DNA of 64,000 bases from Penium margaritaceum (Eukaryota; Streptophyta; Zygnematophyceae; Desmidiales; Peniaceae): the NCBI GenBank assembly GCA_023375785.1, contig SZWC01001177.1, forward strand, positions 129,692-193,691, given 5' to 3'. Positions 21,713-32,742 of the stretch are shown here, piece by piece. The position numbers and the translations under genes were made by a program. The stretch's first letter is position 1; each line of letters opens with the position of its first letter. The notes under the pieces are model-generated. The model did no database searches. It was not told the origin of the DNA and saw only the letters and a list, made by a program, of their open reading frames with translations.

Positions 21713-24453
21713 CATTGTGTGAACCATGCCTCCAAGCGAAGGCAAAGAAGAAGCCGTTTGGGAGAGGAGGTCAACGAGCGGAGCACGTCTTGGAACTGAT
21801 ACACAGTGACGTGTGTGGACCCTTCCGCACACCGTCTAACGGAGGAAGCAAGTACTTCCTGACCTTCATTGACGACCACAGCCGCAAGTTGTGGATCTAC
21901 TTCCTCAAAACAAAGGGAGAGGTCAAGGAGAAGCTCCTCGAGTTCGTCGCCATGGTGGAGCGGCAAACGTCCAAGAAGGTGAAGGCGCTCCGAAGTGACA
22001 ACGGGGGTGAGTACGAGGCATGCAAGCCTTGGCTCAAGCATCATGGCATCCGCCACGAGCAAACCACCCCTTACAACCCCCAAAGCAACGGCGTTGCCGA
22101 GAGGATGAACCAGACCCTACTCGGCATGGTGCGAAGCATGCTCTTCGACGCCAAGCTCCCACCTCGCTTTTGGGCTGAAGCAGCAACAACGGCTTGCTAC
22201 CTCTTGAACCTCACACCAGCGACCGCCTTGCGGAAGCGTGGAAAGGAGCAGGACAAGTAGCTGAAGACCCCACAGGAAGCATGGTCGGGAAAGAAACCCA
22301 ACGCATCTCATCTGAAGGTGTTCGGGTCAACTGCATGGGTGAAGATCCAGTCGGGAGAAGGTGGAGGCAAGCTCGATGCACGCTCCAAGAAGTGCATCAT
22401 GGTTGGGTACGACACGTCACACAAAGCCTATCGGCTTTGGGACCAGGCAGCAGGCAAGCTCGTGAGGAGCCGCGACGTCGTGTTCGACGAACGCACCCTT
22501 GGAAAGGGAGAGCTGCTGGACCCGACCCTCACGCCCAAAGCGGGAGAGTGGATAGTGTTGCTTGAGTCCGGAGACCAAGCACCCGACAACTGGCTCTCCT
22601 TGCCAGCAGGTGGTGGGAATGCGAGAGTGGCTGCGGAGGATGATGCAGCATCTGACATAGACGCGGATACCGAGGCGTCCGAGGCTTCCGAGTCTGACTT
22701 GGAGTCTGACGACTCTTTTGACGAAAACAACGACGACAAACCACCACCTGTGGAAGCACCAGCACCAAAGCAAGAAGCGGCACCACTACCCCGGCGCAGT
22801 TTGTGACCAAAGAGAGCACCTTTGCGGTATGAGGATGATTGGACCGGCCTTAGCTGGTCGTGCATGGCTCAAGGAGAGCCAGCCACAGTGGCGGAGGCCA
22901 TGAATGGCCCAGATGCGGCCAAGTGGAAGGAGGCAGTGGATAGCGAGCTCGCATCCATTGCCGAGAGTGGCACGTGGGTGCTGGTGGATAGACCCGACAA
23001 GGCCCACGTGGTGGGATCCAAGTGGGTCCTCCGAGTGAAGAAGAAGCAAGACGGCAACATCGACAAGTTCAAGGCAAGGGTAGTGGCTAAGGGGTTCTCT
23101 CAACGCCCGGGCTCCGAGTACGACGAGACGTTCGCGCCCGTCGTGACCTTTGCCTCCATCCGCTCTCTCCTTGGTATTGATGCCGCAAAGAACTTGGAGA
23201 TACACCAGATGGACGTCAGGACAGCTTTTCTTTATGGGAAGCTTGACAAGGAAGTGCTGATGGAGGTGCCCGAAGGAGTCGAAGCTCCCGAGGGCAAGGT
23301 GTGCAAGTTGGTAAAAGCGCTCTACGGGCTGAAACAGGCCCCAAGGATGTGGTACAAAGAGATGGACGGTTTCATGACCGGCCTCTCCTTCGCGCATTGC
23401 CAAAATGACCCGAGCATGTACGTGCGCGATGATGGGAGAGGCCTGATGCTGGTTGCGCTGTACGTGGATGATCTGATCATCTGCTCGTCTTCGGTCGAGC
23501 TGCTGGATGGGCTGAAGTCTGACCTCAGCAAAAGGTTCAAGATGAAGGACATGGGTCCTCTCAACTACTACCTCGGGATTGCCATCCACCGCAACCGAGC
23601 AGCAGGCACCATCGAACTCAACCAAACCAAATACATTGGTGAGGTGCTGAAGCGCTACCACATGGAAGACTGCAAACCTGTCAGCACCCCAATGACGACC
23701 AACACAAAGCTGAAGGCCTCCATGTCGCCAAGCAACGAAGCAGAACAAAAGGAGATGCAAGACATCCCCTACCAGTCCGCCGTGGGTAGCATCATGTACG
23801 CCATGGTAGGGACTCGTCCGGACATCTGCTATGCTGTGGGACAAGTGAGCAGATTCGTGGCCAACCCTGGGCCACAGCATTGGCAGGCAGTCAAGCGCAT
23901 CTTGCGCTACCTGCAGAAGACACGTCACATGGGCCTTGTCCTTGGAGGCCAAGAAGGAACGGACCCCCTTCGTCTGAAATGCTACACCGACGCTGACTGG
24001 GGAGGAAATCTCGACGACAGGAAATCCACCTCTGGATACGTGTGTATCTTGAATGGCGCTGCCATCTCATGGGCCTGTAGGAAGTAGGATTGTGTTTCCG
24101 TGTCCACGGCTGAGGTAGAGTACGTTGCTTTGTCTGAGGTGTGCAAGGAGACTCAATGGCTCCGCAGCCTGCTTGGCGAAATGACAGTGCCACAGAAAGA
24201 CGCCATGATCGTACACGTGGACAACATGAGCACCATCTCGATGGCTGAAGATGAGATCATCTCACGGCGAACGAAGCACATCGACATACGTTACCACTAC
24301 TCACGTGACCTGGTCATGAAGAACGTGGTGGACTTGCAGCACTGCGGAACAAAGAGCATGCTTGCTGACTGCATGACCAAGCCGCTGGACAGCGACTTGC
24401 ATTATGCAGGCATTCGTGGATTCGGCATGAGGAGTGCGGCAGAGGAAGGGTGA
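21713..24453 (+). pseudogene. Copia-1 integrase, reverse transcriptase and RNase H
   Basis: Blocks in order: integrase zinc-finger end and core (CEPCLQAKAKK, HSDVCGPF, FIDDHSRKLW, SDNGGEYEA, NPQSNGVAERM), the GSTAWVKIQSG region, an acidic linker near 22660-22740, RT (SKWVLRVKKKQD, VVAKGFSQ, HQMDVRTAFLYG, YGLKQAPRMW, LYVDDLIICSS), the connection MYAMVGTRPDICYAVGQVS, and RNase H (YTDADWGGN, VSTAEVEYVALSEVC, RTKHIDIRYHY, LADCMTKPL). The order integrase before RT is diagnostic of copia. The large antisense frame over this stretch is only a shadow. Confidence 0.9.
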
Positions 24454-24514
24454 GCTCCAAGGCATTGATGGAGCCGAGCAAGGGACAGATGGACAGAGGT
24501 GCAAGGGAGAGATT

Positions 24515-25072
24515 TGTTGAAATAGTGTGCACCTTGTCCACTGCCTAGCTGGCTAGCTACACANGTGGCTCATCATAGGAACCATACCTTTTTGGCTTGG
24601 TTGATTAGGCACCGGAGTCTCAAACCAGAGGTCGCGGGTTCAAACCCCGCGACGGCCGCAATTTTCTGTGGCCAAAACTGGGAAAGGAAGCTTCTAGGAA
24701 GCTTACTAGAGCCTGCCTTGAGGATGACACTTGGCGGTCTAAGGACACGCCAAGTAGGAATGTAGGATGAGGTTGGCTCCAGTGGAGCCACTACAAGCAG
24801 AAGCTTTAGCAAAGCTCTGCAAGTATAAAAGCCTGTACCTTGCATGCATCCATTTACAGTTCTTGCCTTTGAGACTCCTCACAGAGTGTCCAACCAAAGG
24901 TAGACACTAAAGACCAACATGCGGAATTCGTGAGGTTGCAAACCAAACAAACCTAAAGTGTGGATCCCTCGTTCGAGGGTGATATGTTATCTTGATTGCA
25001 ATACCAAGAGCGGTTGGCGGCCTCCCATGTCGGGACCCGTTTTCTAGACCGTTGCTATCCGGCGCATTGACA
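24515..25072 (+). repeat. 3' LTR of copia-1
   Basis: 558 bp as assembled, starting TGTTGAAATAG after the purine-rich GCAAGGGAGAGAT. It repeats the tRNA-like segment (24586-24658) and the TATA box (24824-24830). The single n at 24564 replaces about 95 bp present in the 5' LTR. It is followed directly by CCCAT, the target duplication. Confidence 0.95.
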
Positions 25073-25426
25073 CCCATGTGGCTGCTTTTTGCACCTTTTC
25101 TGATGTCTAAAGCCTCACTACTCTCGGCACCTTCATGCAATCCAGTCCTTGTCTTGCCCCTCCCAAGCGATCGGCGCGAGTTTACCGCGCGAAGATGGTG
25201 ATGATCGCGATCCACGTTGCCTTTGCCATTGTTGATGTATTACCCTTTGTCAGGGTTCACGCTGGGATGGTCCTCCTTGAGTACATCATTTGTCGCACAG
25301 GAGTTGTCCACGTGTATGTTGGTGTGCTCTTTGAGCACTTTATTGGCTTCCACATGCTACTTAGCATTACGGGGCTTTACCATGGTGGCCTTTCACAGTA
25401 CAGCTGTGTTTGCTTTGGCCACCATG

Positions 25427-26088
25427 TGTTGGCCTCAGGGTGAGTGTCCACCCTAGAGGGTCCCTAGTAGTGGCTGGTTCACACCACCAACTGTTTTTAG
25501 AGAGACTGAAACTGTGGAGGCAACTGGTTCAAAGGATGACAGAAAACTGGTCAAAGAGTGTTGCAATAGTTTTAGCCTCAATTGAATGGCAATAAGCTCT
25601 TGATCAATGCTCACAAGCAGTTACATTTTATAGCCAATAATCCAAGCATTCTAGAACACCAAAGCATGCCAGATTTGAAGCTTCCTAACAGATTTTACGA
25701 CTTCTAGAGTGTCCCTAGGTAGGCTGTTCCTTTTCCCACCTAGGACGACATCCCTTCCCTCGTCTAGAAGCTTCTTCCCATTCTTAGATTCCTCAGTTTG
25801 ATTCTAATCGGTGAGAAGGTGTCCAAAAGACCAGGACACATCTAAATGCGTTGTAGACCAAGCTACCTCTTCTAGAAGGTGTGCCAGCTTCCTGGACCCT
25901 CATCTAGTCTTTTATAATCTTAGAGAGGAACTCTAGAAGTTGAGCTAGCTTTGTGGAAACTATTTTCCACCTCCCTTGAGGCAGGGCAGAAGTTTATCTT
26001 ACGCGACTTGAACTCAGCCACTTGGGCTTGTCTTTTTGGTGTTCCTTTTTTAACCTACTCCTACGATGGTGAGGAGCACAACTCCAAA
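25427..26088 (-). repeat. 3' LTR of copia-2
   Basis: Aligns with 28853-29551. Its start (about 26085-26090) follows the polypurine tract AAGGGGGAGA and its end is CCAACA at 25427. It keeps only a shortened form of the tRNA-like segment found in the 5' LTR. Confidence 0.8.
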
Positions 26089-28784
26089 AATCTCCCCCTT
26101 GCTCATCACCCATGGCAGTTGTCCATGATCAACCTACAACTCAAGAGCCATTATCCTTGTGGAATGCAAGCTCAGAATTTATTGCTCCTTCTCACTCAGC
26201 CCCATCCTTCAACTACAATGCCTTCTTCGCAGAATCAAGCTCCTCTTGTGCGAAGAAGGCTTGCGTAAACCCAATCCAAATGTCCTTGTCGTAACTCTTT
26301 GTCCTTCTCCACACACGGCTGCTCATATGGGGCTACTGAGGTAGTTGTTGTCGCTGCTGTCCCCTTTTGGTGCCATCCTCTCCAAGTACCTACTCCCCCT
26401 CTCTTGGAGATCTTGGACACACTCGCCGGCTCCTTGTCTCCTGTATGAGCCCTAGTGCTTCGGAATCCTCATCCGAACGAGCTGGAGCAAATTCTGCCAC
26501 TTGCCCATCCCTTGGACGATCCTCTCCAATTGGAGCTGCTTCAAGGACGTCACCCTCATTCACGACCTACGGTGTCTCTCCCTCAAGAAGTGGCATCCAC
26601 TCCCCACTAGTGGAGAGACCTACCACCTTGTCCATCTAACGGCTTTTCTCGTCCAACATGACATCGCGACTCCACACAATATGCTGACTCCTTGGTTCAA
26701 AGAGCTGGTACGCCTTGCTCCCGCTCTCATACCCAAGGACAAAACACCAACGGGTTTGCGAGCCCACTTTACTGCACCCCTCATATGCCTGCACCACCGC
26801 ATGTGCAACACAACCAAATGTGTAGAGGTGACCTACCACCGACTTTCTCCCGCTCGACACAACTTGTGTCATCTTCCACGACTTGCTTTGCTTGTCCTTC
26901 AATAGCTTGGTCCCTATGAGGTTCATGATGTACGCCGCTCTCCGTACCGCCTCCACCCAATACCATTGTGTTAGGCTTGCGTCGCTCAACATGGATCGCA
27001 CTATGTTAAGGATTGAGCTGATCGCTCTCTTAGTGATGTCATTTTGCTACGGGGTGTGTGGAGTTGTTTCCTGCCACTCAATCCCCTTCCTCATCATCCA
27101 CCCAAGGCACCCCGCATATTCAGGGTTGTTGTCACTCCGGAATGCTTTCACCTTCAACTTTGTCTGCCGCTCCTCGTCTGCCATAAACTCTTGCATGCAC
27201 GCAAGGACCCCGCTCTTCCGCTTCATAAAGTAGAGGTAGAGTTTATGATTCTGGTGGTCGATGAAGGTGAGAAAGTAGTGAGCTCCACCAACGGAGCTCT
27301 CATGTGGTCCTCACACATCTCTGTGTACTAGTGCCAGCTTTGCTGTTTCACACGTCCCCTTGGCTACAAACAACTGCCGTGTTGCTTTGCTGACAACGCA
27401 TGGCTCGCAAACGGTATTCAAGTTACATCAAGACCCCTGTTTTGGAGATCCCGCACCAACTCTCTCTTTGCCATCTCCTTCACCGTCAATGGACTAATTT
27501 GGCAAAGTCGGCCGCGCCACAGGTCAAGGTCTCCTTCATCCTTCGTTGCAAGATTGGCGGCATTGGACCCCGCCCGGCTGCTGAGGATCTTGGTGTGTAG
27601 TAGGTACAAATTGTCCTCCCTCTTGGCATGCGTAATGACCTCACCTTTTTCCTCCTTGCGGATGACGGCCTCCTTCTTTGTGAAGAGCACCTCAAGTCCC
27701 TTCTCAGTGAGGCGGCTGATGGAGAGCAGGTTTCTCCCAAGGTTGGGCATCTAGATCACGCCGTGGACTCTGCTTGTGACAGATTTACAATCCACCATTG
27801 ACTCAATGTGAACATTCCCTTCACCGGCAGTCGCCTTTGTTCTTCCATTGGCCACCATCATGCATCTCTCCGAGGCACTGTAGGCAATGAATGCCACCCT
27901 ATTGCAGTGCGTATAGCAGCCTAATCTTGAGTCAAGGACCACAACACTTGGATCCTTCAAGTCGGTGGTGTTGTATGTCATGAGGGCCATCTTGTCATTC
28001 TTCTGACCCTCCTAGAACTGGTCTGGTTTCTTCTTGGGACAGTTGTGCACATAGTGGCCCTCCTTGCCACAGTTGAAGCACTCCCCTTTCTTGCCACCCT
28101 TCTTGGTGCTATGCTTGGAATCCTTCCACTTGTCGCCTGGCCTCCACTGTGAGGATGGAGAGTGTAAGCAAAACTTGATGCCGCTACACTCTCTCAACCG
28201 ACACGCCGCATCCACTCATTGTAGAAGTACTCAACAACCTTTGGGTACTTCAACTTGTTGGAAAGCCAACCACCAAGGACTGTGATCATGGGACACCAAC
28301 TGTCCGCCAAAGTCAGGAGGAGGATCATAGCTTGCAACTGAGATTCGACCTCCCAACCAGTGGCCACTCACTCCGTTGCGAGTGACTCAATGTGCTCCAT
28401 GATCTCCATGACAGGGTTGCCTTCATTGACTTGGGGGGTGACGAGCAGTTTGAAGATGAAGAGCTAATTGGCGAGGTTTCTTGATTGGTAGATGTAGTAG
28501 AGTTTCGACCATGATTCTATGGCCAGGGTGCATCCTTGGATGTGCCCAAGTTGTGGTGGGAATTATGCAAATACAAGGAGCGCCAACGCCTTGTTTTTGT
28601 GCTTCTTGTATGCCTCCTTAACGTCAGCCATTGCAGTTTCCGGTAAAGTAGTCTCTTCACCCTTAACGAGCTCAAACAGTGCCTTGTCATTGAGGAAGAC
28701 CTCAAATTGCCATCTCCACAAGGCAAAGCCTGTCCCATCAATGTTAACGATAGCACGGCTGCTCTCTTGCTCGTTGGTGGCCAT
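26089..28784 (-). pseudogene. Copia-2 gag, protease and integrase region
   Basis: Gag starts MATNEQESS at 28784, followed by DGTGFALWRWQFEV. The zinc knuckle CFNCGKEGHYVHNC lies near 28080-28040 and a protease-like VVVLDS block near 27935. The pre-integrase region has LGRNLLSISRLTEKGLEV and NLYLLHTK (27740-27560). The integrase end (MRSMLSDASL, YTFGCVAHAVV, GYESGSKAYQLF, WSRDVMLDE) lies at 27001-26640. The piece down to 26089 carries a copia-type linker. Decayed, several breaks. Confidence 0.8.
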
Positions 28785-28835
28785 GTCTTGATCCAAGAAG
28801 CATGAACACAAGCTGATTTTAGACCTTTTAAAGGC

Positions 28836-28850
28836 GTGGGCCCATAATCC
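28836..28850 (-). other. Primer-binding site of copia-2 (half initiator tRNA-Met)
   Basis: On the minus strand GGATTATGGGCCCAC starts two bases after the LTR end, one mismatch from the copia-1 site, and pairs with the anticodon arm of initiator tRNA-Met. Confidence 0.7.
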
Positions 28851-28852
28851 TT

Positions 28853-29551
28853 TGTTGGCCTGAGGGTGAGTGCACACCCTGGAGGGTCCCTAGAAGTCGC
28901 TGGCTCACACCACCAATTGTTTCTGGAGAGACTGAAATTGTGGAGGCAACTAGTTCCAAGGATGGAAAAAAACTGGTCAGAGAATGTGGAAATAGTTTTG
29001 GCCTCAACTGACTGGGAATGAACTCTTGACCAAGGCTCACAAGCAGTGGCATTTTCAGCGACTGATCTAAAATTTCCAGAACACCAAAGCATGCCAGATT
29101 TGAAGCTTCCTAGCAGATTCTATGACTTCTAGAGTGTCCCTTGATATGCTGTCCGTTTTCCCACATAGGACGGAATCCCATCCCTTCTCCAAAAGTGTCT
29201 TTCCCTTCCTAGATTCTTCATTTTGAGTCTGTCAAGTGGGAAGGTATCGAGAAGAACGGGACACGTCTAGATGCCTTGTAGACCAGGCTACCTCTTCTAG
29301 AATGTACCCAGCTTCCTGGACCCTCACCTAGCCTTCTAAAAGCTTAGAGAGGAACTCTATGAGCAGAGCTAGCTTAGTGGCACCTATTTTTTCCCTCTCT
29401 TGAGGCAGGGCAGAGATTCATCTTACGGGACTTGAACCCAAGCCTCTACCTCTAGAGGTAGACACCATGAACCATTAAGCCACTTGGGCTTGTCATTTTT
29501 GTGTTCCCTTTTAGAGTCACTCCTGCCATGGTGAGGAGCAAAAATCTAACA
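28853..29551 (-). repeat. 5' LTR of copia-2
   Basis: 699 bp on the minus strand, TGTTAGATTT ... GGCCAACA. It contains a tRNA-like segment at 29425-29489. A diverged relative may be the LTR-like stretch at 47168-47960. Confidence 0.85.
29425..29489 (-). other. tRNA-like segment inside copia-2 5' LTR
   Basis: On the minus strand A box TGGCTTAATGG (29482-29472) and B box GGTTCAAGTCC (29438-29428) both fit the Pol III consensus and are 44 bases apart, the class I tRNA spacing. Between them is a perfect 18-bp palindrome (TCTACCTCTAGAGGTAGA) where the anticodon arm would be. The T stem pairs at three or four positions. No acceptor pairing was found. It is probably a tRNA-derived promoter or SINE fragment and not a working tRNA gene. 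Confidence 0.6.
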
Positions 29552-29735
29552 CCGTGCTCGCGGTGGTCGCTCCCATGATTTGGAGTCCGCCGAGGGCGTG
29601 TGGTGAGGCCGTCTTCATCTTACCCTTGGTGGTCTTGGATAGTCCGGCACTTGCCATTCCATCGCCCGTGCAACTATAACGTGAAGATCCCACGACCTCA
29701 AGGAATTTTCACCTCCTAAAGTCACCTTGCTCTCA

Positions 29736-31275
29736 TGATCAACGAGCCTTTATAAACTTTGTTTCTATCTTTTGAGGCATCCATAATCAGCACAATCACA
29801 TGGTAGAAAAGAACTGTTTTTCTGGGCAGCCACAATTGGCACAATCATGTGGAATTTTATCTAGCTTCATGAGCCAGAAATCAGGGCAATAGGTAGTCTA
29901 TTTGGCCGAGGAAGGAAAAAACAAAAACAAGGAGTAAAGGCAATACTAGAAAATAAAAAACCACTCAAAAGGAGTAAGGAGGAGGGTGGAAAAACCACTC
30001 TTCTTCAGAGTTCACTACCTCTCACACCTCTTGTAAACCCCTCTTGTCTTCTCTTGTATCTCCTAATCTTCCTTGGCCATTTCCTACGCTCTCTTGGCAC
30101 ACCTTGCACCTCCTTCAAGGCACGTCCCTTGTACTCCTCGTCGATGGGACGGTCTGCAAAAACTTTCAAAGTGTCACCATCCTCTTTCTCCTTTTCATCT
30201 GAGGTTGAGAGATTCCCTAGTCTTAGGTAAGGACACTACCCTAGTTTTTGGATGAAGGAGAGGAGAGTGAACGTTGAAATTGGAGGAAATTTTGTGGTTT
30301 TGGGAATGGACACTCTCCATCCCATCCAAGAAAAATCCACCCAACCCCCTAGATTGGGGAAGAAGCTCGAAAGAGTTAGGAGGTTAAAGTAGATATCCTC
30401 TAGAGCTTTCTAATGCACCTTTTAATGCTCGAAGTGGACTAGAAAAGAGCCGTATTCCTGCTTGGCATTTTTTCTATTGTTGTTGCTTATCGCAGTAACT
30501 TGTTTCTGGCATAGCCGCTGGAACCGTCGCATAGTTGGTCGCGAGGGTACTATGGCTCTGAAAACCACTGTAGAACTTGTGTCTCCAGCTCTTGCACTAA
30601 GGCCGTTGTTGGATTTTGCAAAATGACATCTAGAGGTCGCTCAAGGGGTTTCCCCCTCTGTGTCACACTAGGGGCAATCGTCTTCAACAACCCGTGGAAG
30701 GGGACTCAAATGTTTCAAATCTGCAGAGGCCCATTTCCGTTTTTATCTCACCCCTCATTCTAGGTCCCAAACGAGGAGAGTATTACTTTGACCTCGAACG
30801 TTTGCACGAGTTTTTCTTAAATAAACTCAAAGTTCATACTGAACAAACTCAAGTTTTGTTATTGATGCGACGACATGCAATCGTTGCATGCAAGGCACGT
30901 CCAGTGATTTTGCAGTGGTCCTTTTGGTCTCTCTTACACATCAGTGTCTCACTCTCTATCCCTTGCTCCGCTTGCTTGAGGAGGCGGAGAGGACAGGGCA
31001 ACGACGAGACCTTGAGGCCACAGGCCTTGGCCCTCAATGCCTCGCAGCCTCCTGGCCACCAATCAAGCTGGTCGCTCAATCTGCAGCCAACAATTGACCG
31101 GCAGATGACCGGCCGGCCACCTGACCAGCCACCGGCTGTCCAACTGAGCGGCAGCCAGCTGGCCGGCAGCCAGTAAAGTGCTGGTGGCCGGCCAGCCCTC
31201 ACAGTGGCGAGGGGTGGTGTCCAACCACTCCTCGAAATTGTGAGGTAGGAGGGATGAACTTGCCCTCCAGCTACA
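29736..31275 (-). repeat. 5' LTR of G1 copy c
   Basis: 1540 bp, TGTAGCTGG ... GATCA on the minus strand, aligned along its length with the 1553-bp LTR at 5612-7164. The leader that follows (29735-29552) also aligns with the leader of copy b. This is what identifies 11490-31275 as one antisense G1 element. Confidence 0.7.
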
Positions 31276-32742
31276 AATTGGTACCTGAAGGACACTCGGG
31301 GGGGAATGACGGTTGTGACTGACCACAACCCAACAATGATTTTCCAAAAACAATCAAACCTGTCAAGAGGACAGGCGCATTGAAGCAAACAACTGAGCCA
31401 ACTCTCTTTTCACATGTGAAAGTCAGCCAAAAAGCATCAACGTGGCCAATCCACGAAACCAAATGCCTGTAGAAATGAAAACAACGACCAAGGTTGGTCG
31501 GTATCTTATGGCCACTGGGACAACTACAGTAGAAACAACAGACCCCGTGTACTTCTCCGACAACAAACTCGAGAGATTATGCACAACAACGGTTTTGTTG
31601 ATAGGATCGAGATGGGATATTTTGTGCATTCTTGGTTTCAAGAATCCCATGACATGAACAAGTACGAATTGGTGGAGGCTGTGGGAATGTAGTGGCAAGG
31701 AGAAAAATTCATTGTGCCGGGCTTGGGACACCTCTGAATGAAGTTCATCTCCCAGTTCAGTGACCCGCCAGTGGTAGGTCATGTGGGACCTCAAAAGACT
31801 GGACAGACACTCTCGGATCACTATTGGGTACAAGAATGGAGTGTCAATATCCACACGCGTTGTATGACATGCGACCCATGTCTTCAGAACAAGGCCATTT
31901 TAGAAAAACCCATAGGACTTCTCCAATAGCTTCCCATCCCTGGAACTCCACAGGAGTGCTTCAACATGGACTTTATTTTTGTTCTTGTGGACACAACCTG
32001 TGGGAACGATGCAATACTAGTGGTTGTAGATCTTCTTAGGAAGATGAATAATTTCATTCCTACAACCAATGACATGAATGTAGAGAAAACCACTCATTTT
32101 TCCTTCGAGAAATTTGTGAAGTACCATGGTTTTCCATTACACATTATCTTTGATCTAGATAGAAAATTAAGTTGCACATGCAGGCAAATTTTACACAAGT
32201 TCTTCTATAAGAAGTAATAAATTTTGATGACATTTCACCCTCAAACTGATAGAAAAACATAGTCTATCAGTTTGACATTGTCAAATGGCACTCAGAGCAT
32301 ATCATCTGCATGTATTTGGACTATGCCATGAATGACTTGGACAATTTCCTAGCACTGGAAGCCTTTACGGTGAACAACTCGGTGCATGAGTCCACTCTGA
32401 TGTCATCGATCGTGTTCAACAGTGGTGAACATCCATTGGTATCTTCTTCATTGGTGAAGAGCGGGAGTACAAAAGGCTAGGTTCCTTTTGTTCAAGCCTT
32501 TGCTGAGCGCATAGCCTACTTAAAATAGGAGGCAAAGGGTCACCTTCAAGCGGCTCCACAACAAATAAAGGAATATGCAGATAAAAGTCTCTCTGAGGTT
32601 GCATTTGACATCAGCGACAAGATGTTTCTAAGTAGTAAGGATCTTAGACTGAGATTGTCAGTGGCAAAACGACTTCTACAGATGTGGATTGGGTCATTTT
32701 CAATCATTGTAAACATTCAGCCAATTGTATACCAATTGCTCC
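31276..32742 (+). mobile_element. Ty3/gypsy family G1, copy b: right part (RNase H end, integrase)
   Basis: It begins at once with second-half RNase H peptide (WYLKDTRG, MTVVTDHNPTMIF). The integrase zinc-finger region (about 31730-31920, CMTCDPCLQNKA), the integrase core (MDFIFVLVDTTCGNDAILVV, FVKYHGFPLHIIFDLD, MTFHPQTD) and the C-terminal block (FDISDKMFLSSKDLRLRLS, YQLLL) follow. It is cut at about 32742 by the copia-3 LTR. The matching first half of RNase H is at 11329-11489. Several breaks. Confidence 0.8.

Larger units (their letters stand above)
16970..25072 (+). mobile_element. Ty1/copia element copia-1, young, with both LTRs and target duplication
   Basis: Both LTRs are present (16970-17622; 24515-25072), flanked by an exact 5-bp duplication CCCAT (16965-16969 and 25073-25077), so the insertion is physically intact. 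Parts: 5' LTR with TATA box and tRNA-like segment, half-tRNA primer site 17625-17639, gag-protease from 18092, integrase, RT, RNase H to 24453, polypurine tract, 3' LTR. Outside a gap the LTRs differ by about six substitutions and one small indel over roughly 500 bp, giving about 0.5-1 My at rates used for land plants. It looks close to whole, with only a few breaks, but is misassembled: it holds all N positions of the window and repeats part of its own interior. It sits inside gag of G1 copy c. Confidence 0.95.
25427..29551 (-). mobile_element. Ty1/copia element copia-2, older, nested in G1 copy c
   Basis: Two LTRs (29551-28853 and about 26088-25427 on the minus strand) with flanks CCATG (25422-25426) and CCGTG (29552-29556), a near-perfect target duplication. 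On both sides the DNA is G1 leader: 29552-29735 aligns with 7165-7390 of copy b, and the alignment continues at 25426. Parts seen: half-tRNA primer site, gag with zinc knuckle, protease, pre-integrase, integrase, polypurine tract. RT and RNase H are not recognisable, so it looks non-autonomous. The LTRs differ by roughly 14 percent over a sampled 230 bp, making it several times older than copia-1. Several breaks. Confidence 0.85.
11490..31275 (-). mobile_element. Ty3/gypsy family G1, copy c (antisense, nested in copy b; hosts copia-1 and copia-2)
   Basis: Reading down the minus strand: 5' LTR 31275-29736, leader 29735-29552, [copia-2 inserted], gag start 25426-25078, [copia-1 inserted], gag 16969-15340, protease 15330-14640, RT 14640-14087, RNase H 13980-13688, integrase 13610-12560, a polypurine tract (AAGTGGGGAGGAA) and an incomplete 3' LTR 12148-11490. 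The gag reading resumes cleanly after the CCCAT duplication of copia-1. The outer flanks are AACTC (11485-11489) and AATTG (31276-31280), at best a diverged target duplication. The RNase H of copy b stops on one side and resumes on the other. Old, with many breaks. Confidence 0.75.

Noticed and set aside
22786-23952. A 388-aa open frame on the minus strand across the copia-1 RT region
   Set aside because: It is the antisense shadow of the RT frame (22822-24087). Its composition reflects the complement of RT codons and it has no motif of its own. A similar shadow lies at 36622-38031.
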